A stretch of 64,000 nucleotides of DNA, from contig NZ_BAYA01000015.1 of assembly GCF_000685015.1 (NCBI RefSeq), positions 186,001-250,000 of the forward strand. The letters are read 5' to 3'. The position numbers and the translations under genes are program-made. The DNA comes from Paraburkholderia bannensis NBRC 103871. Lineage in GTDB: Bacteria; Pseudomonadota; Gammaproteobacteria; Burkholderiales; Burkholderiaceae. Every line of letters begins with the position of its first letter. Position 1 is the stretch's first letter. Shown piece by piece: positions 1-8,302 of the stretch. Below the pieces are notes generated by a model. It saw only the letters and a list, made by a program, of their open reading frames with translations, did no database searches and was not told the origin of the DNA.

Positions 1-379
1 GCGCGCCGAGTTCGAGAATGCCCGCTGCCGCCGCCACGCGCGCATCGATCTCGCGCTTGTCCAGCCCCTGCAACTTGAGGCTGTAGCCCATGTTGCGCGC
101 GACCGTCATGTGCGGGTAAAGCGCGTAGTTCTGGAACACCATCGCGATGTCACGATCCTTCGGCTCCATGCGGTTGACGACCTTGCCGCCAATCGCGATC
201 TCGCCGCCAGTGACGCTTTCGAGTCCCGCCACCATGCGCAGCAGCGTGGATTTTCCGCAGCCGGACGGGCCGACCAGCACCATGAACTCGCCGTCCGCCA
301 CTTCCACGTCGATGCCGTGCAGCACCTGCTGCGCGCCGTCGTAAGACTTCGTCACGCCCCGCATGCTCAATGCCGCCAT
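1..379 (-). CDS. ugpC: sn-glycerol-3-phosphate-type ABC importer ATP-binding protein UgpC (partial, C-terminus outside window)
   Basis: This is the ATPase subunit of a carbohydrate ABC importer; it hydrolyses ATP at the inner face of the cytoplasmic membrane. The translated N-terminal 126 residues show a Walker A motif (GPSGCGKST) near residue 40 and a Q-loop segment (MVFQNYALYPHMTV) typical of the MalK/UgpC family. The gene runs off the left edge, so the signature motif, Walker B and the C-terminal OB domain cannot be seen. It lies 72 bases downstream of ugpE on the same strand, fitting a ugpA-E-C operon. A MalK-like ATPase for another sugar is possible. The Ugp call rests on the neighbouring permeases. 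Confidence 0.85.
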   Translation of the reverse strand, partial: MAALSMRGVTKSYDGAQQVLHGIDVEVADGEFMVLVGPSGCGKSTLLRMVAGLESVTGGEIAIGGKVVNRMEPKDRDIAMVFQNYALYPHMTVARNMGYSLKLQGLDKREIDARVAAAAGILELGA

Positions 380-451
380 GCCGTCTCCCCTTTCATGCCT
401 TTCCTGCCTGCTTTTCGAGGCACATTTTTTCGAGGCTCTTCATTTCGAGGC

Positions 452-1297
452 TCATTTTTCGACATCGACCAGCCCCCGCACGAACCAGCGCTGCATCGCC
501 AGCACTACCACGAGCGGCGGCAACATGGCGATCATCGTCGCGCACATCACGAGTTGCCATTGCGTCGCGGCGTCGCCGCTCGCGATCATGCTCTTGATGC
601 CCACCACCGACGTCGTCATCGACGCCGTGCTCGACATCAATATCGGCCAGAGATACTGGTTCCAGCCGTAAATAAAGGTGATGACAAACAGTGACGCGAT
701 ATTCGTCTTCGACAACGGCAGCACCACGTCCCAGAAAAAGCGCAGCGCACCCGCACCGTCGATGCGCGCCGCCTCGATCAACTCAGTGGGCAGCGTGAGA
801 AAGAACTGGCGAAACAAAAACGTCGCGGTGGCCGACGCGATCAGCGGCAGCGTGAGGCCCGCATACGTGTTGGTGAGGTGCAGCGTGGCCGCCACCTGCA
901 CGGTGGGAAAGATGCGCACTTCGACGGGCAGCATCAGCGTCACGAAGATCACCCAGAACGACAGCCGTCGAAACGGAAAGCGGAAAAACACGATCGCATA
1001 AGCAGAAAGAATCGAAATAACGATTTTCCCCACCGCGATCACGAGTGCCGTAATGACGCTATTGAGCAGCATCGTGCCGAACGGGCTCGCCGCGCTGCCG
1101 GTACCGGATTTCCAGACCGTCGCCGCGTTTTCGAACAGATGCGTGCTGGGCACGAGCGAGAGCGGGACGCTGAACACCTGCTGCGCGTTCATCGTGGCCG
1201 CGCAAAACGCGACATAAACAGGAAACGCCACGACGGCAACGCCGAGCAGCAGCATCGCGTGGCAAAAGAGATTGAAGAAGCGGCGATTTTCGACCAT
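452..1297 (-). CDS. ugpE: sn-glycerol-3-phosphate-type ABC importer permease UgpE
   Basis: Inner-membrane permease of a MalG-type importer, 281 residues, close to the usual 281 for UgpE. The N-terminus (MVENRRFFNLFCHAMLLLG) leads into the first of about six membrane segments. The cytoplasmic EAA loop is clear near residues 185-200 (ELIEAARIDGAGALRFFW), the site that docks on the ATPase. Its ATG shares one base with the ugpA stop (TGATG), so the two permeases are translationally coupled. Substrate is inferred from family resemblance to glycerol-3-phosphate or glycerophosphodiester uptake; no binding protein is present here to confirm it. Confidence 0.85.
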   Translation of the reverse strand: MVENRRFFNLFCHAMLLLGVAVVAFPVYVAFCAATMNAQQVFSVPLSLVPSTHLFENAATVWKSGTGSAASPFGTMLLNSVITALVIAVGKIVISILSAYAIVFFRFPFRRLSFWVIFVTLMLPVEVRIFPTVQVAATLHLTNTYAGLTLPLIASATATFLFRQFFLTLPTELIEAARIDGAGALRFFWDVVLPLSKTNIASLFVITFIYGWNQYLWPILMSSTASMTTSVVGIKSMIASGDAATQWQLVMCATMIAMLPPLVVVLAMQRWFVRGLVDVEK

Positions 1298-2178
1298 CAG
1301 TATTGCACCCGCCGTTCGATGAAGCGGAACTGGAAGATCGTGAGGCCGATCACGAGCAGCATCAGCACGACCGATTGCGCGCCCGAACTGCCCATATCCA
1401 GGCCGCGAAAGCCCTCGTCGAAAATCTTGTAGACGAGCGTACGCGTGGCCTGGCCGGGGCCGCCGCCGGTTGCTGCGTCGATCACCGGGAAGGTGTCGAA
1501 GAGTGCGTACACAACGTTGACGACCAGCAGAAAAAAACTCGTGGGCGACAGCAAGGGAAAGGCGATGCCGAAGAAACGCCGCACCGGCCCTGCACCATCG
1601 ATGGCCGCGGCTTCGAACAACGATTGAGGAATCGCCTGCAGACCCGCGTAAAAGAACAGAAAGTTGTAGCTGATCTGCTGCCACACCGACGCAATCACGA
1701 TCAGCGTCATCGCCTGCCCCGGATTGAGCGCGTGATTCCAGACCACATGCACGCGCGCGAGCGCATACGTCACGAGGCCAATGCTCGGATTGAACAGAAA
1801 GCCCCACAGCACGGCGGCAATGACGGGCGCGACCGCATACGGCCAGATCAGGAAGGTTTGATAGAAGCGCTTGCCGCGCGTGACATGGTGCGCCATGCCC
1901 GCGAGCATGAGCGAAAGCGCCAGCCCGCAGACCGTCACGAGCACGGTGAAAATGAGCGTGGTCTTGACCGAGCCGAGATACAACGGATCCTGAAAGAGCC
2001 GCGTGAAGTTCGCCAGGCCGACAAACTCGGACGATGTGCCGAAGGCGTCTTCGGCCTGGGTGGACTGGAGCAGCGCGACGCCCGCAGGCCACAGGAAGAA
2101 AATAGCGGTGACCGCAAGCTGCGGCCCGATCAGCAGGTAAGGCAACAGGCTCGCGCCGAAACGGGAGCGTGGTTCCAT
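1297..2178 (-). CDS. ugpA: sn-glycerol-3-phosphate-type ABC importer permease UgpA
   Basis: MalF-type permease partner of UgpE, 293 residues (E. coli UgpA is 295). It has several hydrophobic segments starting with YLLIGPQLAVTAIFFLWPAG and a conserved EAA loop (SLFEAAAIDGAGPVRRFF). The start at 2178 (MEPRSRFG) is preferred over an upstream in-frame codon at 2202 because GAGGAG lies about 9 bases before it. The gene heads a ugpA-E-C operon. In the usual arrangement ugpB precedes ugpA, but here the upstream gene is an unrelated glycosyltransferase, so the periplasmic binding protein must be encoded elsewhere. Confidence 0.85.
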   Translation of the reverse strand: MEPRSRFGASLLPYLLIGPQLAVTAIFFLWPAGVALLQSTQAEDAFGTSSEFVGLANFTRLFQDPLYLGSVKTTLIFTVLVTVCGLALSLMLAGMAHHVTRGKRFYQTFLIWPYAVAPVIAAVLWGFLFNPSIGLVTYALARVHVVWNHALNPGQAMTLIVIASVWQQISYNFLFFYAGLQAIPQSLFEAAAIDGAGPVRRFFGIAFPLLSPTSFFLLVVNVVYALFDTFPVIDAATGGGPGQATRTLVYKIFDEGFRGLDMGSSGAQSVVLMLLVIGLTIFQFRFIERRVQY

Positions 2179-2272
2179 TGCGTCGATCTCCTCGGAATTC
2201 ACCTCGAATGTCGGCGCCCTGGCCGCGCCAGCATTCTAGCCGAGAGTCGGTGCCAGTCGCGTGAACGAAGCC

Positions 2273-3532
2273 TTACTGCGAGGCGATCAGTTCGTCCACT
2301 ATGCGGATCACGTGCCCTGGCGCAATCGCCGTCGTGCATTGGTAACGCAGTGCATCGTTCGCATGGCGCGGGCACCAGTCGAACTCGCCGCCGAACTCGA
2401 ACGCGAGATCGTTGTAGCAGCTATTGCAGGCGTGAAAATTGATGACGCGCCAGGGCGTGCGGAACTCGGCGTTGGGATGCGAAAAGCCGCTGATCAGCAC
2501 CACCGGCACGCCCACGGCCCACGCGAGCCACGACAGGCCGCTGCCCAGCCCAATGAAGAAGTCCGCATGCAGCAGCAGGCTTGCGCGCTCCTGCAGGGGC
2601 CGCTCGCCGGTATAGTCCTCCGCGCCGTCGGGCATGGCGTTCACCGCGCCGGGCAGGCCGTATTCGCGATCGCGGTCGATGCATAGCACGCGATAGCCAC
2701 GCGATTTCAGGTGCGCGACGAGCGTGCGCCAGCCGTCCGGGTTGTTCCAGTATTTGCACTGCGCCGAAGCCTGCGACGCGATGCAGACATAGGGTTGCGG
2801 CACGGTGCGCGCGCGATCGGCCACTGCGATGTTGGTGCGTCGTTCGACAGCAGGCACGCCGAGCATGTAGGACGCAAAATCCTGGAGGCTGCTCACGCGC
2901 GGATCGGTCGGCTGATGGTCGCGATCGGCATAGGGGGAGTAGCAGCCGATCCGGTAGGTGGCGTAGACCGGCTCGTCGTTTTCCTGATCCTGGCGAGCTG
3001 ATTCCGATACGAAACGCAGCGCCGGATAGCCCTCGGCAAAGAGCGGAATCAGCCAGGGTTTCATTTCGACGCTCACGTCGCCGCCGTGGCGCTGCCGGAA
3101 CGCCTCGATAGCCGGCACCCAGGCGATCGCATCGCCAAGCGCGCCCGAGCCTAGCGTCATCCACACGCGCCGCCCTCGCGCATCGAACGCATGCGAGAAC
3201 ACCTGGCGCTCGCCGTCGAACACTTCCAGCAGGAAACGCACGAAGTACTTGCGGCGGCTGGCCGCGATCTCGCCCTGCGCGAGCGTCGCATCGAAGACGA
3301 GATTGTGGGTATCGAGGTCGTGCATGCGCACGCGCCAGCCCGACACCGGCACTTGCACGCGACAGCCGTAATTGAAATCGAAGCGGATTCCCTCGGGCCC
3401 GGCGAACAGCGGCGTGTCGACGCGCGCGAAACTGGCGGCGGCTCGCCCGCGTTGCCGATCGGAAACCTGGGGGGTTCCCGCGGAAGACTGAGCGGGCGTC
3501 GGAACGGATTCGGGGCGGCCGGGCGTATTCAT
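2273..3532 (-). CDS. Autotransporter strand-loop-strand O-heptosyltransferase (BAHT family)
   Basis: Predicted cytoplasmic glycosyltransferase that adds ADP-heptose to serines of autotransporter passenger repeats, like Aah or TibC. The 419-residue product has an N-terminal beta domain and a GT9-like core (WMTLGSGALGDAIAWVPAIE; FFIGLGSGLSWLAWAVGVPV). Near the C-terminus are four cysteines spaced C-x2-C-x14-C-x11-C (HACNSCYND, DWCPRHAND, RYQCTTA), matching the iron-binding cysteines known in TibC. ATG 3532 is chosen over an in-frame GTG at 3571; its ribosome site is weak. No autotransporter gene lies next to it, so the target is unknown. Family call is strong; the acceptor is inferred. Confidence 0.82.
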   Translation of the reverse strand: MNTPGRPESVPTPAQSSAGTPQVSDRQRGRAAASFARVDTPLFAGPEGIRFDFNYGCRVQVPVSGWRVRMHDLDTHNLVFDATLAQGEIAASRRKYFVRFLLEVFDGERQVFSHAFDARGRRVWMTLGSGALGDAIAWVPAIEAFRQRHGGDVSVEMKPWLIPLFAEGYPALRFVSESARQDQENDEPVYATYRIGCYSPYADRDHQPTDPRVSSLQDFASYMLGVPAVERRTNIAVADRARTVPQPYVCIASQASAQCKYWNNPDGWRTLVAHLKSRGYRVLCIDRDREYGLPGAVNAMPDGAEDYTGERPLQERASLLLHADFFIGLGSGLSWLAWAVGVPVVLISGFSHPNAEFRTPWRVINFHACNSCYNDLAFEFGGEFDWCPRHANDALRYQCTTAIAPGHVIRIVDELIASQ

Positions 3533-3713
3533 CGTGCAGATCTCGCGTGCGGGCGGCGCAAGATGCGCCACCAGTTCGGGGGCGGCCGCGCCGGTCGAAA
3601 TCCGCCGGCGCGCCGCGTGCGCGATGATAGTGCAGCCCTGCCCGGGCGCCCCGGCACGCAGATCAAGCTTTCATGCGATCGCCTGATCGTGCGAGGTCGT
3701 CCAGCCAGGCGCT

Positions 3714-4955
3714 TCAGGCCAGCGTTGCCGCCGCAAACTTGCCGATGTCCGTAGCCGGATCGCGCAGCGCCGCCACGTCGAGCGTCTTGCCCGAGCCCAC
3801 CAGCTTCTTGCCGCACAGGAAGTCGGGCATGGACGCCACGGCATCGACCGCCAGCAGCGCGCCGTTCTTCAGATAGTAGACGGCGAAGCGGCGCGCCGCC
3901 GGATCGCCGCGCACGACGGTCTCGTCATAGCCTTCGTGCAGGCCGACGGTCTGGAGCTTGAGGTCGTACTGATCTGACCAGAACCACGGCGCATCGCAGG
4001 CCGGACGCGGCTTGCCGACGATTGCCGAGGCCGCCAGCTTCGCCTGCTCCACCGCGTTGTGGACGCTTTCCAGACGCCCCGTGCGGCCGTAGTGCGAGAG
4101 CGGTCGGCTCGCGCAGTCGCCGATCGCGAATATGTCCGCGTCGGAGGTGCGGGCGTCGTCGTCGACCTGGACGCCGTTGGCGCAGACAATGCCCGCGCCC
4201 CCGGCCAGCGCGACGTTCGGCATGATGCCGATGCCGATCAGCGCGAGCGTGGCCGGCACGATCTCGCCGCCCGCGAGCTGCACGCCGGTGAGCTTGCCGT
4301 TCTCGCCCACGAGCGCCTCGATCTTCGCGTTCAGGCGCAGATCGACGCCTTGCGCGCGATGTTCGTTTTCGTAGAAGGACGAGACCGCTTCGCCGGTCAC
4401 GCGGCCCAGCACGCGAGGCGCAGCTTCGAGCACCGTCACGTCGTGGCCGAGTTGACGCGCCGCCGCGGCGGCTTCCAGGCCGATATAGCCCGCGCCGATC
4501 ACCACCAGCTTTTCGCCGGGCTTGACGCGTTCGCGCAGCACATCGGCGTCCGCCAGCGAGCGCAGCGCCACTACGCCGGCCAGATCGTGGCCCGGCACGG
4601 TCAGCGCACGCGGCGTGGAGCCGGTCGCGAGAATCAGCTTGTCGTATTGCAGCGCGGTGCCGTCGGCGAGCGTGAGCGTGTGGCTCGCGCGGTCGAGCGA
4701 CTGCGCGGCCACGCCGAGCTTGAGCTCGATGCGCTGGTCTTCATAGAACTGGCGCGGCTTGAGCCAGAGACGCTCGACGTCCGATTCGCCCTTCAGATAA
4801 GTCTTGCTCAGCGGCGGCCGATGATACGGCGGCACCGGCTCTTCGCCCACGAGCACGACACGCCCTTCAAAACCATATTGGCGCAGCATGGCCGCAGCGT
4901 TGCCGCCTGCGTGCCCTGCCCCGACGATGACTACCGTGCTGCCTTGTTCCTGCAT
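3714..4955 (-). CDS. FAD-dependent ferredoxin/rubredoxin reductase-like oxidoreductase
   Basis: Cytoplasmic flavoprotein that passes electrons from NAD(P)H to a ferredoxin, as in oxygenase electron-transfer chains (rhodocoxin or putidaredoxin reductase family). The 413 residues show an N-terminal FAD dinucleotide fold (VVIVGAGHAGGNAAAMLRQ), an NAD-binding fold (VVIGAGYIGLEAAAAA, about residue 150), the FAD motif DIFAIGDCASRP and a C-terminal reductase domain (WFWSDQYDLKLQTVG). The start at 4955 has GGGAG six bases upstream. No ferredoxin or oxygenase is adjacent, so its partner is unknown. Length is typical for the family. Confidence 0.85.
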   Translation of the reverse strand: MQEQGSTVVIVGAGHAGGNAAAMLRQYGFEGRVVLVGEEPVPPYHRPPLSKTYLKGESDVERLWLKPRQFYEDQRIELKLGVAAQSLDRASHTLTLADGTALQYDKLILATGSTPRALTVPGHDLAGVVALRSLADADVLRERVKPGEKLVVIGAGYIGLEAAAAARQLGHDVTVLEAAPRVLGRVTGEAVSSFYENEHRAQGVDLRLNAKIEALVGENGKLTGVQLAGGEIVPATLALIGIGIMPNVALAGGAGIVCANGVQVDDDARTSDADIFAIGDCASRPLSHYGRTGRLESVHNAVEQAKLAASAIVGKPRPACDAPWFWSDQYDLKLQTVGLHEGYDETVVRGDPAARRFAVYYLKNGALLAVDAVASMPDFLCGKKLVGSGKTLDVAALRDPATDIGKFAAATLA

Positions 4956-5086
4956 GTCCGCTCCCAATCGGTCAATTGCTGCGCTGCCACCTGCGGGCGC
5001 GCTTCGTTCAGGAACGAGATCATCTCACGACTGCGCGGCCAGCCCCAAAAAAGCCCGCGCCAGCAATGCGGCCCGGCATCGGCGCC

Positions 5087-6010
5087 CTAGTTGATCGCGC
5101 GGTCGTCGGGCGCGGCGTAGAGCGCACGCAATTGCGCCGTCATCGGAAAATCGAGCGTCACGCCGTGGGGCGGCACCGGCTGTTCGAACCACTTGCGATA
5201 GAGCGCCTCCATCTCGCCGCTCTTCATCATGGCGCTCATCGTATCGTTCACGAGTTGCCGGAACGCGGCGTCGCCATTGCGCATCATGAATGCATAGGCT
5301 TCCCTCGATTGCGGCGTGCCTACGATGACCCAGTCCGATGGATGCGCCAGCAACGATCGCACGCCCGCAAGCAGCACATCGTCCATCATGTACGCGACGG
5401 CCCGGCCGGATTCGATCGATTCGCGGCCTTCCACATAGTCGCGTGCGCTGATCACCCGCATATCCATCTGCTTTTGCAGGTTCATGGTGCGCAAAAGGTG
5501 CTCGGAATTGGTGCCTTGATTGGTCAGCACGTTCTTGCCCACGAGATCCTGGAAGTCGTGAATGCCCGATTCCTTACGAGTCAGCAAGCGCGTGCCCGCC
5601 ACGAAAAAGGTATTGGAAAACGTCACCTGGCTCTGCCGCGCGCGCAGATGCGTCGTCACTCCGCACTCCAGATCGACCGTGCCGTTCTGCACGAGCGGAA
5701 TGCGGTTCTGCGACGTCACAGGAATGAAGCGCACTTCCAGATTCGGCCGTTGCGTCCTCGCCTTTATCGCGGCAATGACACGATTGCAGATGTCCTGCGA
5801 AAAGCCGATCACCTTGCCATTCGCATCGAGGTAAGAAAACGGCAGGGACGCTTCGCGATAGCCGACGGCGATACGGTTGGCGGACTGGATCTTCTCCAGC
5901 GTGGGCTGCGCGATCTGCGCACGCGCCGCGCTCGACATGCCCAGCAGGATGCTCAGGCCGGTCGCCACGGCCAGCGCCCATGCAGCACGCGTTGTGTCTC
6001 GCTCCCTCAT
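5087..6010 (-). CDS. Amino acid ABC transporter substrate-binding protein (GltI-like, family 3)
   Basis: Periplasmic solute receptor of 307 residues resembling the glutamate/aspartate-binding protein GltI. An N-terminal signal peptide (WALAVATGLSILLG ... AARAQ) is followed by the family 3 signatures RIAVGYREASLPFSYLD and GKVIGFSQDICN, and by the second-lobe region LVGKNVLTNQGTNSEHLL. No permease or ATPase gene is adjacent, so it must serve a transporter encoded elsewhere or act as an orphan receptor. A tandem 12-bp repeat lies just upstream of the start and may be an operator. Specificity for acidic amino acids is inferred from similarity only. Confidence 0.82.
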   Translation of the reverse strand: MRERDTTRAAWALAVATGLSILLGMSSAARAQIAQPTLEKIQSANRIAVGYREASLPFSYLDANGKVIGFSQDICNRVIAAIKARTQRPNLEVRFIPVTSQNRIPLVQNGTVDLECGVTTHLRARQSQVTFSNTFFVAGTRLLTRKESGIHDFQDLVGKNVLTNQGTNSEHLLRTMNLQKQMDMRVISARDYVEGRESIESGRAVAYMMDDVLLAGVRSLLAHPSDWVIVGTPQSREAYAFMMRNGDAAFRQLVNDTMSAMMKSGEMEALYRKWFEQPVPPHGVTLDFPMTAQLRALYAAPDDRAIN

Positions 6011-6031
6011 GTTCGCGGTTCCATTTTCTAA

Positions 6032-6055
6032 ATATTGGCCATGATATTGGCCATG
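6032..6055. repeat. Two tandem 12-bp repeats, each with a TGGCCA palindrome
   Basis: The unit ATATTGGCCATG occurs twice in direct succession 22 bases upstream of the amino-acid-binding protein start, followed by a degenerate third ATG-TTAGC segment. Each unit contains the palindrome TGGCCA. The position suggests a regulator binding site or promoter element; this is inference. Confidence 0.55.
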
Positions 6056-6092
6056 ATGTTAGCGTGCCGCGCCAATCGATGAAAAAATCCGG

Positions 6093-6128
6093 GCGAAAAA
6101 AAAGCAGCGGGTGCATCCCGCTGCTTTT
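6093..6128 (-). terminator. Rho-independent terminator of the MFS transporter gene
   Basis: A 12-bp perfect stem (AAAAGCAGCGGG / CCCGCTGCTTTT) with a five-base loop lies just beyond the end of the MFS gene. On the reverse strand it is followed by a run of eight T residues, as expected of an intrinsic terminator reading leftward. Confidence 0.85.
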
Positions 6129-6148
6129 CCAGTTTCAGGGCGAATACA

Positions 6149-7474
6149 TCAAACGCCGCGCTGCGCCTCGCTGGTGACGATCTCCTTCGGTTGCAGGAGT
6201 GCAAGCGCCGCGCCGAGCGCCATCGCCGCCGCCACGCAATACATGCCCGCGTTGGTGCTGTGCGTGACGTCCTTCATCCAGCCGATGATCGACGGGCTCA
6301 CGAATCCCGCCAGATTGCCGATCGAATTGATCATGCCGATCGCCGCCGCGGCCGAGCCGCCCGCAAGAATCGCGCTCGGCCACGCCCAGAACACCGGCAT
6401 GGTCGCCAGCATGCCCGCCGCGCCCACCGACAGCGCGAGCATCGCAAGCGGCACATTGCTCGCGAACACCGTGCTGAAATACAGCCCCAGCGCCGATGCA
6501 AACGCTGCAATCGCGAAGTGCCAGCGGCGCTCGCCGTGACGATCCGCGCTCTTCGCCACGAACAACATGCTGAACACGGCGCAACCATAAGGAATTGCAG
6601 TCAGCAGCCCCACATCGAGCGCATTCTTCACGCCGCTCGCCTTGATGAGCGTCGGCAGATAGAAGCTGATGCCGTAAAGACCCATCATGCAGCAGAAGTA
6701 GATGCCCGCCATCAGCCACACGCGGCCATTGCCGAACACCGATGCCACCGACGCATGGCCCTTGCCAGCCTGATCGAGTTCGATGTTCTTTTCGAGCACC
6801 GCGCGTTCTTCGTTCGTCAGCCATTTCGCCGCGCGAATGCTGTTGGGCAGATAGAACAGCGTGACGATGCCCAGCACGAACGACGGCACGGCCTCGATGA
6901 GGAACAGCCACTGCCAGCTTGCCCAGCCGTCACGTCCATCGAAGGCCGCGAGAATCCAGCCCGAAAGCGGGCCGCCCAGCACGCCCGCGACCGGAATGCC
7001 GATCATGAACAGCGCATTCATGCGGCTGCGCCGTGCGGCGGGGAACCAGTAAGTCAGGTAAAGCACGATGCCGGGGAAGAAGCCCGCTTCGGCCACGCCC
7101 AGCAGGAAGTGCACGATATAGAACTGCGTGGGCGTCGTGACGAACAGAGAAGCCGCCGAAATCACCGCCCATGTAAGCATGATGCGCGCGATCCACACGC
7201 GCGCGCCCACCTTGTGCATCAGCAGATTGCTCGGGACTTCGAAGAAAAAATAGCCGATAAAGAAAATGCCCGCGCCAAGGCCGTAAACGGTCTCGCTGAA
7301 CTGCAGGTCGCTGAGCATTTGCAGCTTCGCGAAGCCCACGTTCACGCGATCCAGGTAGGCCGCGACGTAGCAAAGAAACAGAAAGGGCAACAGGCGCAAC
7401 GTGGCCTTTGCATAGGCCCGCGATTCGAGTTGTTGTTGTGCGGCGCTGGACAGGCCGCTGGCGATTGTATTCAT
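6149..7474 (-). CDS. MFS transporter, anion:cation symporter (ACS) family
   Basis: Twelve-helix inner-membrane carrier of 441 residues, of the family that takes up organic anions such as phthalate, hydroxyphenylacetate or tartrate. Seen are ATLRLLPFLFLCYVAAYLDR (helix 1 with the family's Y.DR motif), RVNVGFAKLQM, the helix 4-5 region FFPGIVLYLTYWFPAARR and a central cytoplasmic loop rich in charged residues (NSIRAAKWLTNEERAVLEKN). The start at 7474 has GGAG just upstream; longer in-frame extension lacks hydrophobic or conserved content. It stands alone with its own terminator, so the substrate cannot be deduced. Confidence 0.88.
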   Translation of the reverse strand: MNTIASGLSSAAQQQLESRAYAKATLRLLPFLFLCYVAAYLDRVNVGFAKLQMLSDLQFSETVYGLGAGIFFIGYFFFEVPSNLLMHKVGARVWIARIMLTWAVISAASLFVTTPTQFYIVHFLLGVAEAGFFPGIVLYLTYWFPAARRSRMNALFMIGIPVAGVLGGPLSGWILAAFDGRDGWASWQWLFLIEAVPSFVLGIVTLFYLPNSIRAAKWLTNEERAVLEKNIELDQAGKGHASVASVFGNGRVWLMAGIYFCCMMGLYGISFYLPTLIKASGVKNALDVGLLTAIPYGCAVFSMLFVAKSADRHGERRWHFAIAAFASALGLYFSTVFASNVPLAMLALSVGAAGMLATMPVFWAWPSAILAGGSAAAAIGMINSIGNLAGFVSPSIIGWMKDVTHSTNAGMYCVAAAMALGAALALLQPKEIVTSEAQRGV

Positions 7475-7760
7475 GGTCTCCACATGGTGTTGCCCGGGCA
7501 GCCCGGCGAGCGCCGGAAAAATCGGGCCGTGAACGCTGCGTCTTCTACATGTTGTCGATGCGCGGCTGGCAGCTCCGGATGTTACCGGTCGCACGCGCAC
7601 CATGCAAACGGCATGATGCTAGCCGCCTGCCTTCTGGGCTGTCAACCATTCGTAAGACTGGCCCAAACTGCATAGGCGAGCGGCGGCGGGCTAGAATCGA
7701 CGTTCGGGTTTCACGGTATTCACGCTCATATCGCAACACTCGCCTGGAGGCACACACGTG

Positions 7761-8285
7761 ATGACTCTTGCCGCTTCGCCTCGCCGCCCGCGCGTCTATC
7801 TAGCGGGATTCGACGTGTTCCGCCTCGACGCCGTCGAACACGGCGCGCGCCTCGTCGCTGCCTGCGCGGAATTTGGTTTTGAAGGGCTTTATCCGCTTGA
7901 CGCCCAGGTGCCCGCCGACCTGGACGGCCCGCGTCAGGCGGCGTGGATCTATCGCGCCAATATCGACGCGATCCGCAGCGCCGATATCGTCATGGCCAAC
8001 GTCGACGACTTCCGCGGGCCGGGCGAACCGGACTCGGGCACGGCGTTCGAGATTGGCTACGCCGCAGCGCTCGGCAAGGAAATCTGGGCTTACACAACGG
8101 ATCAAGGCGCGCTGATCGAACGCGTGCCTGCACAGCCTGGCGCGCAAGGACGCGTTTGCGAACGTGGTTACCTGGTGGAAGACTTCGGGCTGCCAAAGAA
8201 TCTGATGATCGCCTGCGCGGCGCGCATCGTCCAGGGCGATGCGCGCGCGTGCCTGGAGGCGATGGCGCGCGGACGCCTCGACTAG
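7761..8285 (+). CDS. Nucleoside 2-deoxyribosyltransferase
   Basis: Cytoplasmic nucleotide-salvage enzyme that transfers 2-deoxyribose between bases, or hydrolyses the N-glycosidic bond. The product of 174 residues has the family motifs PRVYLAGFDVFR at the N-terminus, NIDAIRSADIVMANVDDFRG and DSGTAFEIGYAAALGK, whose glutamate is the expected nucleophile. GGAGG sits 7 to 10 bases before the start; an adjacent GTG at 7758 is equally possible. It is transcribed divergently from the MFS gene. A DNA-modification or nucleotide-sanitising role, as in some DUF4406-like relatives, is less likely. Confidence 0.85.
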   Translation: MTLAASPRRPRVYLAGFDVFRLDAVEHGARLVAACAEFGFEGLYPLDAQVPADLDGPRQAAWIYRANIDAIRSADIVMANVDDFRGPGEPDSGTAFEIGYAAALGKEIWAYTTDQGALIERVPAQPGAQGRVCERGYLVEDFGLPKNLMIACAARIVQGDARACLEAMARGRLD

Positions 8286-8302
8286 CGCCGCGCAGCCCTG
8301 CT

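Noticed and set aside
1303..2442. 379-codon plus-strand frame
   Set aside because: Antisense to ugpA and the next gene, Arg/His-rich and featureless; ugpA on the other strand has clear permease motifs.
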